Source of the DNA: Pseudomonas sp. RIT409
GTDB lineage: Bacteria > Pseudomonadota > Gammaproteobacteria > Pseudomonadales > Pseudomonadaceae
Assembly: GCF_003052515.2 (NCBI RefSeq)
Contig: NZ_QARE02000022.1
Location: 1-64,000 of the forward strand
Reading direction: 5' to 3'
DNA: 64,000 nt
Both the position numbers and the translations under genes were made by a program. Of this stretch, positions 43,931 to 53,640 are shown one piece after another. The notes under the pieces are model-generated. The model did not search any database and was not told the DNA's origin. It saw only the letters and a list, made by a program, of their open reading frames with translations. Within the stretch, counting starts at the first letter, position 1, and each line of letters starts with the position of its first letter.

Positions 43931-45316
43931 CTAGAGCAATGCCGACAGGCGCACGTCGGCCGCCAATACCCGGTGCAACTGCCCGTTGGCCGCGAAAATC
44001 GGCACCGAGACCGTGATGCAAAAAGCGTCGGTCGCCGAGGAACGGTACACCGGCGTGATATGGCTGCTGAGCTGCTCGGCCACGGCTCTGAACCATGGAC
44101 GCTGCGCCCAGTTGCGCCCTTTGCAGCTCGGTGCCTTGCTGTCCGTTTCCAACCCGATGTTCTCGCTGATCTGCGTACCGTTGCGATCCACCATGTAAAA
44201 CAGCTCGAATCGCTGATCGCGCTGCAGGGTGTCGCGCATGAAGCGCTCGGCGGCTTGCACATCGCCATTCATGGCGGCCTCGCTGCCCAACCGCTCGACG
44301 GTGTGCTGAATGGCCTTGTGCATCTCCAGCCGAAAGCCGCCCAGGCCGTTCAACAGGTGATCGCCACTGTTGCGCACGGCGTCACTGTGAGTCAGCACCT
44401 GACCGGCATTGCTCAACAGCTCGGCAGCCACCCCCGCGATGTTCTGCACGTCGCGGTTGATGGCATGCACAGCGATCCCGATGTGTTCGGTGCCCGAGGC
44501 GATGTGACCGACGCGCTGGTCCAACTGATCCATGGCCGACTGAGTACCGTGCAGGTCCTCGCCCATGCGGGTCATCCCTTCCCGACCATCGGCGACGGCC
44601 GCGTGCATGATTTTCCCGGCAGCACCCAACTGATCCATGTCTGCCCTGAAGCGCTCGATGATCTGGCTGACCCGAGCGGTGGACTCGGTGGTGTGCCCTG
44701 CCAGCCGGCGCACCTCGTCGGCGACCACAGCGAAGCCCCGGCCATGTTCGCCTGCGCGGGCCGCTTCGATGGCAGCGTTCAACGCCAGTAAGTTGGTTTG
44801 CTGTGAAATGCTGGCGATCACCCCCAGCACCTGACTGACTTCTTCGAGCTGCCCGAACAATTGGTCAATCACCGCTTCGAGCTTTTGCTCGCTGGCGCCG
44901 ATCGCATCCACTTGCCCGAGCACTTGCTCCCCGGTCTGTTGGCATTGGCGCAGGGTCAAGGTGACCTCACTGGAGAGCTTGGCCACTTGCGCGGCGCCGG
45001 GCACCAGTTCGGTGTCCAGCGAGGTGCTGACCTGCTCGCTGGCGCTGGCGATCAGTTCCGACGCCTGAGCCAACAACTGACCGCTCTGCTCGGTGGCGCG
45101 GGCGATGCGCGCCAGTTCGGGGGCATGGGCGGCGATGTCCACGGAGGCCGCCAGGCTCTCGCCCAGCCGCTGGTGGAGGGTCTTGCTGAAGCCGTTCAAA
45201 CGGGTATTCAGTGGCGAGTGGTCGGACAATTGCACCGTCAGGTCCAAGTCCTCGAACAACAGGTTCAACGCGTCATCGTCATGGGCCCGGCGTTTGTTGC
45301 CACGCAATGAAAACAT
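43931..45316 (-). CDS. Soluble methyl-accepting chemotaxis protein with C-terminal Cache-like sensor
   Basis: A 461-residue chemoreceptor with no membrane helix. The signalling hairpin comes early: the tip QQTNLLALNAAIEAARAGEH and AVVADEVRRLAGHTTESTAR lie around residues 170-215. A helical linker leads to a C-terminal alpha/beta domain (FELFYMVDRNGTQISENIG, RNWAQRPWFRAVAEQ, DAFCITVSVPIFAANGQL, VLAADVRLSALL) that reads like the membrane-distal half of a Cache/PDC sensor, normally periplasmic and N-terminal. The order is therefore inverted and the sensor would be cytoplasmic. It is monocistronic. The 256-base gap ahead (45317-45572) holds only a TGCAGC-AAGC-GCTGCA dyad at 45339-45354. Confidence 0.87.
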   Translation of the reverse strand: MFSLRGNKRRAHDDDALNLLFEDLDLTVQLSDHSPLNTRLNGFSKTLHQRLGESLAASVDIAAHAPELARIARATEQSGQLLAQASELIASASEQVSTSLDTELVPGAAQVAKLSSEVTLTLRQCQQTGEQVLGQVDAIGASEQKLEAVIDQLFGQLEEVSQVLGVIASISQQTNLLALNAAIEAARAGEHGRGFAVVADEVRRLAGHTTESTARVSQIIERFRADMDQLGAAGKIMHAAVADGREGMTRMGEDLHGTQSAMDQLDQRVGHIASGTEHIGIAVHAINRDVQNIAGVAAELLSNAGQVLTHSDAVRNSGDHLLNGLGGFRLEMHKAIQHTVERLGSEAAMNGDVQAAERFMRDTLQRDQRFELFYMVDRNGTQISENIGLETDSKAPSCKGRNWAQRPWFRAVAEQLSSHITPVYRSSATDAFCITVSVPIFAANGQLHRVLAADVRLSALL

Positions 45317-45572
45317 TCGGTTTCTCCCTCCATGTGTGCAGCAAGCGCTGCAAGCACAATGCCATCAGCGCATCCTCCTTCAGCGAATTCCTCGCACGCG
45401 GCGACCGCCGTGGGTTCCGTCGCCGCGTGACAAGGCAAACGTGCGCGGTTTCCGTCTCTGCCAAGGCCATGACAGGCACTTTTTGGTGCACAACGACCGA
45501 TACCACGGCCCGGTGCAGGTAGACTGACCCCGCGCCTTTACCCCTGACCGCACCGCCACTGGAGAACCCCGC

Positions 45573-46502
45573 GTGGAACTGCGCCAATTGCGTTACTTCG
45601 TGAAAATCGTCGAACTGGGCAGCCTGGGGCGGGCGGCCTTGGAGCTGGAGGTGGGGGTTTCCGCCTTGAGCCAGCAGATCGGCAAGCTGGAAAGCGAGCT
45701 AAGCACCCGCCTGCTGAACCGCACATCGACCGGCGTCACCGCCACCCCCGCCGGCCTTGCCTTCCTCCACCATGCCCAGTTGACCCTCCGTCAGGCCGAC
45801 AATGCGGTACTGGCGGCGCACCGTGGGCGCATGAGCGGCTACGTCAGCGTTGGCCTGCCACCTACCACGGCGACGGTGCTGGCCCTGCCACTGATCGCTG
45901 CCATGCGTGAGCGCTACCCGGACATTCAATTGCATTTGGTGGAGATGCTTTCGGGTCACCTCGCTTCACAGCTCAACTCCCGCCAGATCGACCTGGCGAT
46001 CCTGTTTCAGCTCGAAGGCGGCAAACGCTGGAGCGTCACCCCTTTACTGGACGAGAAGCTGTTTGTCCTCGCCTGCCCGACGTTGCGCGGCGCCCCAGTG
46101 GGCGACAGCGTGCGCCTGGCCGAGCTGGGCAACCTGCCGCTGGTCGCGCCAAGCGCGCAACACGGTCTTCGTTCGACCTTGGTCACGGCCTTCGAGCGCG
46201 CAGGCGTGGTGCCCAACATCATCATGGAAGTGGACGGCCTGGCGGTGCTGATGAATGCCGTGCGAGCCGGGCATGCGGCGACCATTCAGCCCGGTGCGGC
46301 AGCCGCACTCAGCGGTGAATCCGGACTCACGCTGGTGCAGATCGCCGACCCTCACGTCGGCCGCCGCAACCTCCTGGCGACGCTCAGCGATGACGAGCTG
46401 TCGCCAGCGGCGCTGGCCACCCGTGTCGTCATCACTGATGTCGCACGGGAGTTGGTCGCTCACCGCCAATGGCCAGGCGCGAGCTGGCTGGGGGAACGGT
46501 GA
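45573..46502 (+). CDS. tcuR: LysR-family regulator of tricarballylate utilisation
   Basis: A 309-residue LysR protein. The helix-turn-helix is at residues 2-60 (LRQLRYFVKIVELGSLGRAA, ALSQQIGKLESELSTRLLNR), followed by a ligand domain (VGLPPTTATVLALPLIAAM, IDLAILFQLEGGKRW). It uses a GTG start with GGAG 8 bases ahead. The name rests on position: it lies directly upstream of tcuABC in the order known from Salmonella, where TcuR activates the operon in response to tricarballylate. Here it is transcribed in the same direction as tcuA, 149 bases away. Confidence 0.8.
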   Translation: MELRQLRYFVKIVELGSLGRAALELEVGVSALSQQIGKLESELSTRLLNRTSTGVTATPAGLAFLHHAQLTLRQADNAVLAAHRGRMSGYVSVGLPPTTATVLALPLIAAMRERYPDIQLHLVEMLSGHLASQLNSRQIDLAILFQLEGGKRWSVTPLLDEKLFVLACPTLRGAPVGDSVRLAELGNLPLVAPSAQHGLRSTLVTAFERAGVVPNIIMEVDGLAVLMNAVRAGHAATIQPGAAAALSGESGLTLVQIADPHVGRRNLLATLSDDELSPAALATRVVITDVARELVAHRQWPGASWLGER

Positions 46503-46651
46503 CTCGGAGCGAGCGCCATCCACCGCCCTGACCCTTTACTAAAACTAAACACCCCAGGGTAAATCCGGTCTTTCGCGCCTCTCGACCGGTCCCTACTGTT
46601 CTCCCACTCGCCGACAGCCCTGTTCCAACTGAAGGCGTTCGAGGAGAAAGC

Positions 46652-48105
46652 ATGATCGATGTTCTAGTCATAGGCGGCGGTAACGCCGCGCTCTGCGCCG
46701 CCCTCATGGCACGAGAGGCCGGCGCGAGCGTGATGCTGCTGGAGGGCTCGCCGAAGCGCTGGCGGGGCGGCAATTCCCAGCACACGCGCAACCTGCGCTG
46801 CATGCACGATGCACCACAGGCGTTTTAGTAGACGCCTACCCCGAGGAGGAATACTGGCAAGACCTGCTGAAAGTTACCGGCGGGTTGACCAACGAAACAC
46901 TGGCCCGCATTGCCATCCGCGCCTCGTCACACTGCCGCGACTGGATGCGGCGGCACGGCGTGAATTTTCAGCCTCCACTGTCAGGCGCGTTGCATGTCGC
47001 GCGAACCAATGCCTTCTTCATGGGCGGCGGCAAAGCGCTGGTGAATGCCTATTTCCGCAGCGCCGAGCGCTTGGGCGTGCAGATCCGCTATGACGCTCAG
47101 GTCAGCGATCTGGAACTGGATGGCGGGCAATTCGTCGCCGCTCACCTCGCCGAGCGCACCGTCGATGGCCAGCGCTTGCCTGCCGAACGCATTGAAGCCC
47201 GCGCCTGCGTGCTCGCCGCCGGCGGCTTCGAGTCGAACCGCGAATGGCTGCGGGAGGCCTGGGGCCAGAATGAGCGCGGCGAGTGGCCCTCGGATAACTT
47301 CCTAATACGCGGCACGCGTTTCAACACCGGCGTGCTGCTGCGGCGCATGATCGAACTGGGCGCCGACGTGATCGGCGACCCGACCCAGGCGCATATGGTG
47401 GCGATCGACGCCCGTGCGCCGCTCTACGACGGCGGCATCTGCACACGCATTGACTGTGTATCACTGGGCGTGGTGGTCAACCGCGACGGCGAGCGTTTCT
47501 ACGACGAAGGAGAGGATTTCTGGCCCAAGCGCTACGCGATCTGGGGACGACTGGTCGCGGGGCAACCGGGGCAGCAAGCGTATTCGATCATCGATCAGCA
47601 AGCCATTGGCCGCTTCATGCCGCCGGTATTTCCCGGCACCCAGGCCAATACCCTCGCGGAACTGGCGCGCAAGCTGGGGCTGCCCGAAGCGACGTTTGTC
47701 GACACGGTAGAGCGCTATAACCGCGCCTGCAGCGTCGGCACCTTCGACCACACCACCCTCGACGATTGCCACACCTCAGGCCTGACCCCCGCCAAAACCC
47801 ATTGGGCGCGCCCGTTGGTCAAGCCACCGTTCCAGGCCTATCCGCTCAAGCCCGGGGTGACATTCACCTACCTGGGTCTGGCCACCGATGAGAACGCCGC
47901 CGTGCACTTCAATGGCCAACCGAGCCGCAACCTGTTCGTCGCCGGAGAAATGATGGCGGGCAACGTGCTGGGCAAGGGCTACACCGCCGGCATCGGCATG
48001 GCGATCGGTACGGCGTTCGGCCGCATTGCCGGCACACAGGCCGCTGCTGCCGCGGGCATGACGCCTTTCCACACTTTTTCGGAGCCGCACCATGCAGCTG
48101 TTTGA
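46652..48105 (+). pseudogene. tcuA: Tricarballylate dehydrogenase TcuA, split by a one-base frameshift
   Basis: ATG 46652 (GAGGAG 6 bases ahead) opens a frame with the FAD motif VLVIGGGNAALCAALMAREA and the family stretch GGNSQHTRNLRCMHDAPQ, then hits TAG at 46826. The following frame continues the protein without loss: VDAYPEEEYWQDLLKVTGG, then GALHVARTNAFFMGGGKA, GICTRIDCVSLGVVVN and the FAD-binding end NLFVAGEMMAGNVLGKGYTAG. Compared with the family sequence QDVLVDAY, CAGGCGTTTTAGTA lacks one base: adding an A after 46820 gives CAG GAC GTT TTA GTA. Without repair, only a 58-residue piece is made. This could be a real mutation or a sequencing error. TcuA oxidises tricarballylate to cis-aconitate. 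Confidence 0.9.
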
Positions 48106-49249
48106 TCCCGCCTCGCCCGGTGAACTGATCCCGGTGCTCAACCTTCAGGAAACCGAAGTCCAGCGGCAAATGACGATCTGCAATGCCTGCCGCTATTGCG
48201 AAGGCTTTTGCGCGGTGTTTCCCGCCATGACCCGTCGTTTGGAGTTCGCGCAGGCGGACATCCACTACCTCGCCAACCTCTGCCACAACTGCGGCGCCTG
48301 CCTGCACGCCTGTCAATACGCCGCACCCCATGAATTTGCGGTCAACGTACCGACCGCGATGGCCAAGGTGCGACTGCAGACCTACAGCGAATATGCCTGG
48401 CCAAAACCTCTGGGTGGGCTCTATCGACGCAACGGTCTCCTGCTCGCGCTGGCCTCGGGCGCTGGATTGGCGCTATTTCTGTGCCTGACGCTGCTGCTCA
48501 TGGGCAACTTGTTCACCGCCGTCCCGGGTGGCGACTTCTACCGCATCTTCCCACACAACATCCTGGCGCTGATGTTCGGCGCAGTCTTCGCATTTGCCGT
48601 GCTCGCCCTGGTCATCGGCGTGCGACGGTTCTGGCAAGATGTCAGGCCGGGCGCAGCCACCCCTTCGCTGAAGACGTCTGCCGCACTGGAGGCCACGGCC
48701 AATGTTGCACGACTCACCTACCTGGACGGTGGGCACGGCCAGGGCTGCAACAACGAAGACGATCGCTTCACCTTATGGCGTCGCCGTTTTCATCACCTGA
48801 CGTTCTACGGCTTCATGCTGTGCCTGGCGGCGACCGGGGTGGCGACGCTCTACCACTTCCTGCTCGAGTGGCATGCACCCTACCCGGTCCTGAGTCTCCC
48901 GGTCATGCTCGGAGTCGTGGGCGGCATCGGCCTGCTGGTCGGCCCGGCCGGCCTGCTGTGGATGAACCTGCGTCGGCACCCGGAACATGGGGACAGCGAT
49001 CAGAAACCCATGGATCGGGGATTCATCGCTTTGTTGTTGGCCCTGAGCATCAGCGGCCTGGCACTGCTGGCGTTCCGCGAAACCGCCGCGCTGGGCCTCC
49101 TGCTGGCGGTGCACCTTGGATTCGTCATGGCGTTCTTTCTGACCATGCCCTACAGCAAGTTCGCCCATGGCGTTTTCCGCAGCGCGGCCCTATTGAAATT
49201 TTCCATCGAAAAACGTCAGCCGAATCCGATCAACGCCGGGGCCGACTGA
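48092..49249 (+). CDS. tcuB: TcuB, iron-sulfur/membrane electron-transfer protein
   Basis: A 385-residue protein that reoxidises TcuA's flavin and passes electrons to the quinone pool. Two ferredoxin-like cysteine sets occur at the N-terminus (CNACRYCEGFCAVFP and CHNCGACLHACQYAAPHEF), as in the CitB/TcuB family, followed by about six membrane helices starting near residue 115. His residues in the helices (for example RRRFHHLTFYGF and LAVHLGFVM) could bind heme. It overlaps the end of tcuA by 14 bases, so its translation would normally follow tcuA closely; the upstream frameshift may lower its expression. Confidence 0.92.
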   Translation: MQLFDPASPGELIPVLNLQETEVQRQMTICNACRYCEGFCAVFPAMTRRLEFAQADIHYLANLCHNCGACLHACQYAAPHEFAVNVPTAMAKVRLQTYSEYAWPKPLGGLYRRNGLLLALASGAGLALFLCLTLLLMGNLFTAVPGGDFYRIFPHNILALMFGAVFAFAVLALVIGVRRFWQDVRPGAATPSLKTSAALEATANVARLTYLDGGHGQGCNNEDDRFTLWRRRFHHLTFYGFMLCLAATGVATLYHFLLEWHAPYPVLSLPVMLGVVGGIGLLVGPAGLLWMNLRRHPEHGDSDQKPMDRGFIALLLALSISGLALLAFRETAALGLLLAVHLGFVMAFFLTMPYSKFAHGVFRSAALLKFSIEKRQPNPINAGAD

Positions 49250-49309
49250 TACGCACCGGCCCATCGCAGCATCCAGCATTCCAATAACAATACCGAGCAC
49301 ACCCTAGCC

Positions 49310-50611
49310 ATGATGAACAGTACAGCCTCCACCTCCTCGTCGCGGACGGCGAAATTCGCCGCCATCGTCCGCGTCACCAGCGGCAACTTTCTCGAACAGT
49401 TCGATTTCTTTCTGTTCGGGTTCTACGCCACCTATATCGCACAGACCTTTTTTCCCGCCACCAGCGAGTTCGCGTCGCTGATGATGACCTTCGCGGTGTT
49501 CGGCTCCGGCTTTCTGATGCGTCCCTTGGGCGCCATCATTCTGGGGGCGTATATCGACAAGGTCGGGCGACGCAAAGGTCTGATCGTCACGCTGTCGATC
49601 ATGGCGTGCGGCACGGTGCTGATCGCGCTGGTACCCGGCTACGCCAGCATTGGCCTGGCGGCGCCTGTTCTGGTGTTGCTCGGTCGTCTGCTGCAAGGCT
49701 TTTCGGCAGGTGCCGAACTGGGCGGCGTCTCGGTGTACCTGGCCGAAATCGCCACGCCGGGGCGCACTGGCTTCTACACCAGTTGGCAGTCGGCCAGCCA
49801 GCAGATCGCAATCATCCTGGCGGCGGCGCTGGGCTACGGCATCAACGCCTGGCTGGACGGCACGCAGATCGCGGCGTGGGGTTGGCGTATTCCATTTTTC
49901 GTCGGCTGCGCGATCATCCCGTTCATTTTCGTGATCCGTCGCTCGCTCCAGGAAACCCAAGCATTCAGCGCCCGGGTGCATCACCCGAGCGCGGGCGAGG
50001 TGTTCCGCTCGATGCGTGACAACTGGCGCACGGTCCTGGCCGGTGGGCTGCTGGCGTCGATGACCACCACCACGTTCTACCTGATCACCGTTTACACCCC
50101 GACCTTCGGGAAATCGGTGCTGCACCTGAGCACCACCGACAGCCTGATCGTCACCCTGTTCGTGGGCCTCACCAACTTCATCTGGCTGCCGGTCGGCGGC
50201 GCGATCTCCGACCGCATCGGGCGCCGTCCGCTGCTCCTCGGCATCTCGACGTTGTGCATGGTCACGGCCTATCCGGCCATGCATTGGCTGGCCGAAGCCG
50301 CGAGCTTCGAACGCCTGCTGGCCGTGCTGCTGTATTTCTCGTTTTTCTTCGGCATGTATAACGGCGCCATGGTCGCTGCGTTGACTGAAGTGATGCCGCA
50401 GAATGTTCGGGTGGTGGGGTTCTCGCTGGCATTCAGCCTGGCGACGGCGATCTTCGGAGGCTTCACGCCCGCGATGTCCACCTGGCTGGTACAGGCGACC
50501 GGTGACAAGGCATCACCGGCCTTTTGGCTGATGTTCGCCGCTGTGTGCGGCTTCTCGGCAACCTTGGCGCTGTACCGTCGACAGCGCGCGGGTGTGGCTG
50601 AGCCCGCCTGA
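49310..50611 (+). CDS. tcuC: TcuC, tricarballylate/citrate:proton symporter (MFS)
   Basis: A 433-residue inner-membrane transporter of the metabolite:proton symporter family. The start VTSGNFLEQFDFFLFGFYAT and the loop GAYIDKVGRRKGLI (D-x2-GRR/K) are hallmarks of the CitA/TcuC/ProP group, with twelve helices and GRLLQGFSAGAELGGVSVYLAE in helix 4/5. It would import tricarballylate for TcuAB; family members also carry citrate. Two ATGs in tandem (49310, 49313) are both possible starts. Sixty bases separate it from tcuB, consistent with one operon. Confidence 0.9.
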   Translation: MMNSTASTSSSRTAKFAAIVRVTSGNFLEQFDFFLFGFYATYIAQTFFPATSEFASLMMTFAVFGSGFLMRPLGAIILGAYIDKVGRRKGLIVTLSIMACGTVLIALVPGYASIGLAAPVLVLLGRLLQGFSAGAELGGVSVYLAEIATPGRTGFYTSWQSASQQIAIILAAALGYGINAWLDGTQIAAWGWRIPFFVGCAIIPFIFVIRRSLQETQAFSARVHHPSAGEVFRSMRDNWRTVLAGGLLASMTTTTFYLITVYTPTFGKSVLHLSTTDSLIVTLFVGLTNFIWLPVGGAISDRIGRRPLLLGISTLCMVTAYPAMHWLAEAASFERLLAVLLYFSFFFGMYNGAMVAALTEVMPQNVRVVGFSLAFSLATAIFGGFTPAMSTWLVQATGDKASPAFWLMFAAVCGFSATLALYRRQRAGVAEPA

Positions 50612-50659
50612 GGCGCAGCCCACCAGGCTCAAGCGGGACGATCGTGGGCCATGCACGGG

Positions 50660-51646
50660 TCAATCGGTGGCCGCGAGCGACGGCGCCAAGAGCTTCGCGT
50701 AGTTGTTCAAGTCGATGTTGCCACCGCTAATGATCACACCGACACGCTGCCCTTTGAGCTGCGTAGCCATCGCTCGGGCTGCGGCGAACCCCAGGCATCC
50801 GGTGGGCTCCACGACCATCTTCATGCGCTCGGCGAAAAAGCGCATGGCATCGACCAACTGCGCATCGCTGGCCACCAGGATATCGTCGACGTCCCGCTGA
50901 ATGATGCTGAACGTGTACTGGCCCAAATACTGGGTCTGTGCCCCGTCGGCGATGGTTTTTGGCGTGTCGATCTTGACGATGTGCCCGGCCCGCAAGGATT
51001 GCTGCCCGTCGTTACCCGCTTCAGGCTCGACCCCATACAGTTTGCAATCAGGCGCCAGGACACGGGTTGCCAGTGCCGAACCACTGAGCAGGCCGCCGCC
51101 TCCGAGGCAGACGAACAGCGCATCCAATGGCCCCACTTCTTCGAACAACTCCTTGGCCGCCGTACCCTGCCCCGCGAGGATGTCCGGGTGATCGTAAGGC
51201 GGAATCAACGTCAGCCCCTGCTCCTCGGCCAGCGCCCGGCCGATGGCTTCACGGTCCTCACGGTAACGGTCGTAGGTCACCACCGTGGCCCCGTATTCCC
51301 GGGTCGCGGCGACCTTGGCCGCCGGAGCATCGTGCGGCATCACGATAGTCGCGGGAATGCCCAACAGTTGCGCCGACAATGCGATGCCCTGCGCGTGATT
51401 GCCCGATGAAAATGCCACGACCCCGTGTCGGCGCTGGGTGGCGTCGAACTTCGACAAGGCATTGAACGCACCGCGAAATTTGAATGCGCCCATGCGCTGA
51501 AAGTTTTCACATTTGAAGAACAACTGGACGCCCAGCTCGCGGTCCGCCGTGCGTGAAGTCAGCACCGGCGTTTTGTGGGCGTGGCCATCGATGCGCCGCG
51601 CCGCCGCGAGCACGTCGTCATAGGTCGGGAGTACGAGTGGTTGCAT
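50660..51646 (-). CDS. PLP-dependent threo-3-hydroxyaspartate / serine-threonine ammonia-lyase
   Basis: A 328-residue fold-type II PLP enzyme. The Schiff-base lysine is in GAFKFRGAFNAL, the substrate loop SSGNHAQGIAL, and the phosphate-binding loop CLGGGGLLSG. Length and lack of a C-terminal regulatory domain match threo-3-hydroxy-L-aspartate ammonia-lyase and catabolic serine/threonine dehydratases; sequence alone does not separate these. The frame opens at 51766, but GAGG 6 bases before ATG 51646 (MQPLVLPTYDDV) gives the normal start. A cluster of TGTAGT repeats lies 130-200 bases upstream. Confidence 0.88.
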   Translation of the reverse strand: MQPLVLPTYDDVLAAARRIDGHAHKTPVLTSRTADRELGVQLFFKCENFQRMGAFKFRGAFNALSKFDATQRRHGVVAFSSGNHAQGIALSAQLLGIPATIVMPHDAPAAKVAATREYGATVVTYDRYREDREAIGRALAEEQGLTLIPPYDHPDILAGQGTAAKELFEEVGPLDALFVCLGGGGLLSGSALATRVLAPDCKLYGVEPEAGNDGQQSLRAGHIVKIDTPKTIADGAQTQYLGQYTFSIIQRDVDDILVASDAQLVDAMRFFAERMKMVVEPTGCLGFAAARAMATQLKGQRVGVIISGGNIDLNNYAKLLAPSLAATD

Positions 51647-51774
51647 GATCATCCTCAGCTGTCCGAATGGGTCTCCAGCACCTGGAGACAGGCGTGGTAC
51701 AGAGCATACACCAGCCGCCCGACCACGCCGTGAAGTGCACAAGAACGCCAAGCGTTGGTCCCGCAAGGGCTGAC

Positions 51775-51846
51775 TTTGTAGTCACGAACGGACCTTTGTG
51801 TATTGGAACTACAAAATATGTAGTCTTTAAAAATATTCACTACAAA
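51775..51846. promoter_or_regulatory. Cluster of TGTAGT/ACTACA half-sites
   Basis: TTTGTAGT (51775-51782), ACTACA-AAATA-TGTAGT (51808-51824, a perfect 6-bp dyad) and ACTACAAA (51839-51846) occur within 72 AT-rich bases. Four half-sites in this arrangement suggest cooperative binding by a regulator I cannot name. The rest of the gap 51647-52282 holds no gene I can support: long frames on both strands overlap one another and show no known motif. Confidence 0.5.
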
Positions 51847-52282
51847 ACGGTTGACGAAGCGTTTTCCCGATTGCATAGTGAGGCCGTCTCCCCGATCGGG
51901 AGAGCTGGCAAAAGTATTCCGGGACCGTTCGACGTAGCCGTCGTACAACCTCTGGATGTGTGCTGCCCACAAGGCAGATTGATGAAGCCGAACCGGCAAG
52001 ATCGACCCATAGGCCGAGCGCTGGCGAAACGTCCTCATGACACTTGTGGCCGACCACGATACGTCGCCAGTGTCTGCCGACGCCCGCCATTTCTCCCCTG
52101 CGTTTCGACGCTTTCCGTAGCGACCTCTCATCTGCACTACATCCTGTGTGCCGCATGCCGTTGCAGGCATCGACGCCCTGGGTTTGCCAGCGTGTGCCAA
52201 GGCTGCGAATCGATGGACGATTCGCCATGACGTGTGAACTCACCAGATAGCTGACAAATGGGCAAAAAGGGGTAATCCAATC

Positions 52283-52612
52283 ATGAATCTGAACAATCAA
52301 CCCACCATTGATCAATTGGCTCGACTGTTCGCGGCGCAGAAGGACTCCCTCGATAGCCACATTCTCTGGGTGTGTGAAAAGGGTGACGTCCACATGGACG
52401 GCCTGGGGGCCTGCACCGAGGAGCAGGAATTCGTCGACCGCCACCCGCACATGCGCGCGCGGCTGAAGATGTATCGCAAGGGTCAGGGTTATGTCGGCAA
52501 GAAGGCCGCCGCTGACAAGCAGTTCCTGGGGCAGGTGCTGGAAACGCTCAGCAGCGAATGGGGCGCCGCCCGGCACCAGGAAGGGGTCCGCGTGATCGAT
52601 CGGCTCTGCTGA
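52283..52612 (+). CDS. Hypothetical protein, 109 residues
   Basis: A soluble, charged protein (start MNLNNQPTIDQLARLFAAQK) with no signal peptide, membrane segment or motif I recognise. The sequence HILWVCEKGDVHMDGLGACT and FVDRHPHMRARLKMY looks like an ordered small domain, and codon use matches neighbouring genes, so it is probably real. The ribosome site is weak (AGGGG about 12 bases ahead). It stands alone between a regulatory-looking gap and the convergent TauE/SafE gene. Confidence 0.62.
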   Translation: MNLNNQPTIDQLARLFAAQKDSLDSHILWVCEKGDVHMDGLGACTEEQEFVDRHPHMRARLKMYRKGQGYVGKKAAADKQFLGQVLETLSSEWGAARHQEGVRVIDRLC

Positions 52613-52753
52613 CGCCGATGACGCCTTTGGCCACCTGAACCGCTCAGGCGGCCAAGGGCGTGTGTCGATTCAGCCGGTGCGCCGATCCTTCCCTGCAAGC
52701 GCGCAGGCTTCAGCGTGCACTTGGAAAACCAGGCACTGGCCTAGTTGTCTGGC

Positions 52754-53539
52754 TTAGAACGCGAGTTTGTAGCCGATAGCGACCAGCATCACGGCCAGGC
52801 AGGGTCGCAGCAGCGCATCTGGAATCCGGCCCGCCAAGTGGCTGCCCATGTAAATGCCGGGCAGAGAGCCCATCAGCAGGAAACCCAGCATCGACCAGTT
52901 CATGTTGCCCATGCTCGCGTGGCCCAGGCCTGCGATCAGGGTCAAGGGAACGGCATGAGCGATTTCGGTCCCCACCAGCCGGCGGGTGTCGAGGAATGGA
53001 TAGAGAATGAACAGAGCGACCGTGCCCAACGCCCCCGCACCGATGGACGTCAGGGCGACCATGACACCGAGCACCACGCCCGTGATGACCGTGAGCGCGT
53101 TCAGGCTGCGATTGCTCAAGCGGTAGTGATCACCGGCATGGCGTTGGGCGAACGCCAACAGGCTTTTCTTGAAGAAGATGGCCAGCGCCGTCAGCAACAG
53201 CACAACGCCGAGGCCCTGCTTGATCACGGCGTTCATCGCATCCGGCGCAGTGTGCAGGGTACTGAGGAACCAGAGGGTCAGCCCAGCGGCGGGCACACTG
53301 CCCAATGTCAACCAGCCGGTAATGCCCCAGTCGATGTTGTCGTTTCGCTTGTGCACCAGCACGCCACCGCTCTTGGTGATGGCTGCGTACAGCAGATCGG
53401 TGCCGACGGCGGTCGCCGGGTTGATGCCGAACCACAACAGAATCGGCGTCATCAGCGACCCGCCCCCTACCCCGGTCATGCCGACGATGAAGCCAACGAC
53501 CAACCCTGCGACGACGAAACCGATATTGCCGAAATCCAT
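52754..53539 (-). CDS. TauE/SafE-family sulfite/anion exporter
   Basis: A 261-residue inner-membrane protein with about eight helices. The first helix pair has GFIVGMTGVGGGSLMTPILLW and the repeat half ALTSIGAGALGTVALF, the internal duplication and glycine-rich loop typical of the TSUP family. Members export sulfite or organosulfonates such as sulfoacetate, or import sulfate-related anions. Two flavin monooxygenase genes of sulfur-scavenging type lie 10 kb away, but no direct link is shown. Confidence 0.85.
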   Translation of the reverse strand: MDFGNIGFVVAGLVVGFIVGMTGVGGGSLMTPILLWFGINPATAVGTDLLYAAITKSGGVLVHKRNDNIDWGITGWLTLGSVPAAGLTLWFLSTLHTAPDAMNAVIKQGLGVVLLLTALAIFFKKSLLAFAQRHAGDHYRLSNRSLNALTVITGVVLGVMVALTSIGAGALGTVALFILYPFLDTRRLVGTEIAHAVPLTLIAGLGHASMGNMNWSMLGFLLMGSLPGIYMGSHLAGRIPDALLRPCLAVMLVAIGYKLAF

Positions 53540-53640
53540 TGACTGCCTGACATACGAAAGAAAATCCGGCGCGCAGCATAGCGATTTTTGCTCTAACGGC
53601 CTCGCTTTATCTTATATAGAAGGTAGACCGAATGGATCTA

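Noticed and set aside
46885..48105. A shortened TcuA starting at TTG 46885
   Set aside because: It lacks the N-terminal FAD-binding motif, which is encoded just upstream in another frame; the whole is better explained as one frameshifted gene.
51655..52230. Two long overlapping frames on opposite strands
   Set aside because: Neither shows family motifs, and both cross the AT-rich operator cluster; treated as non-coding.
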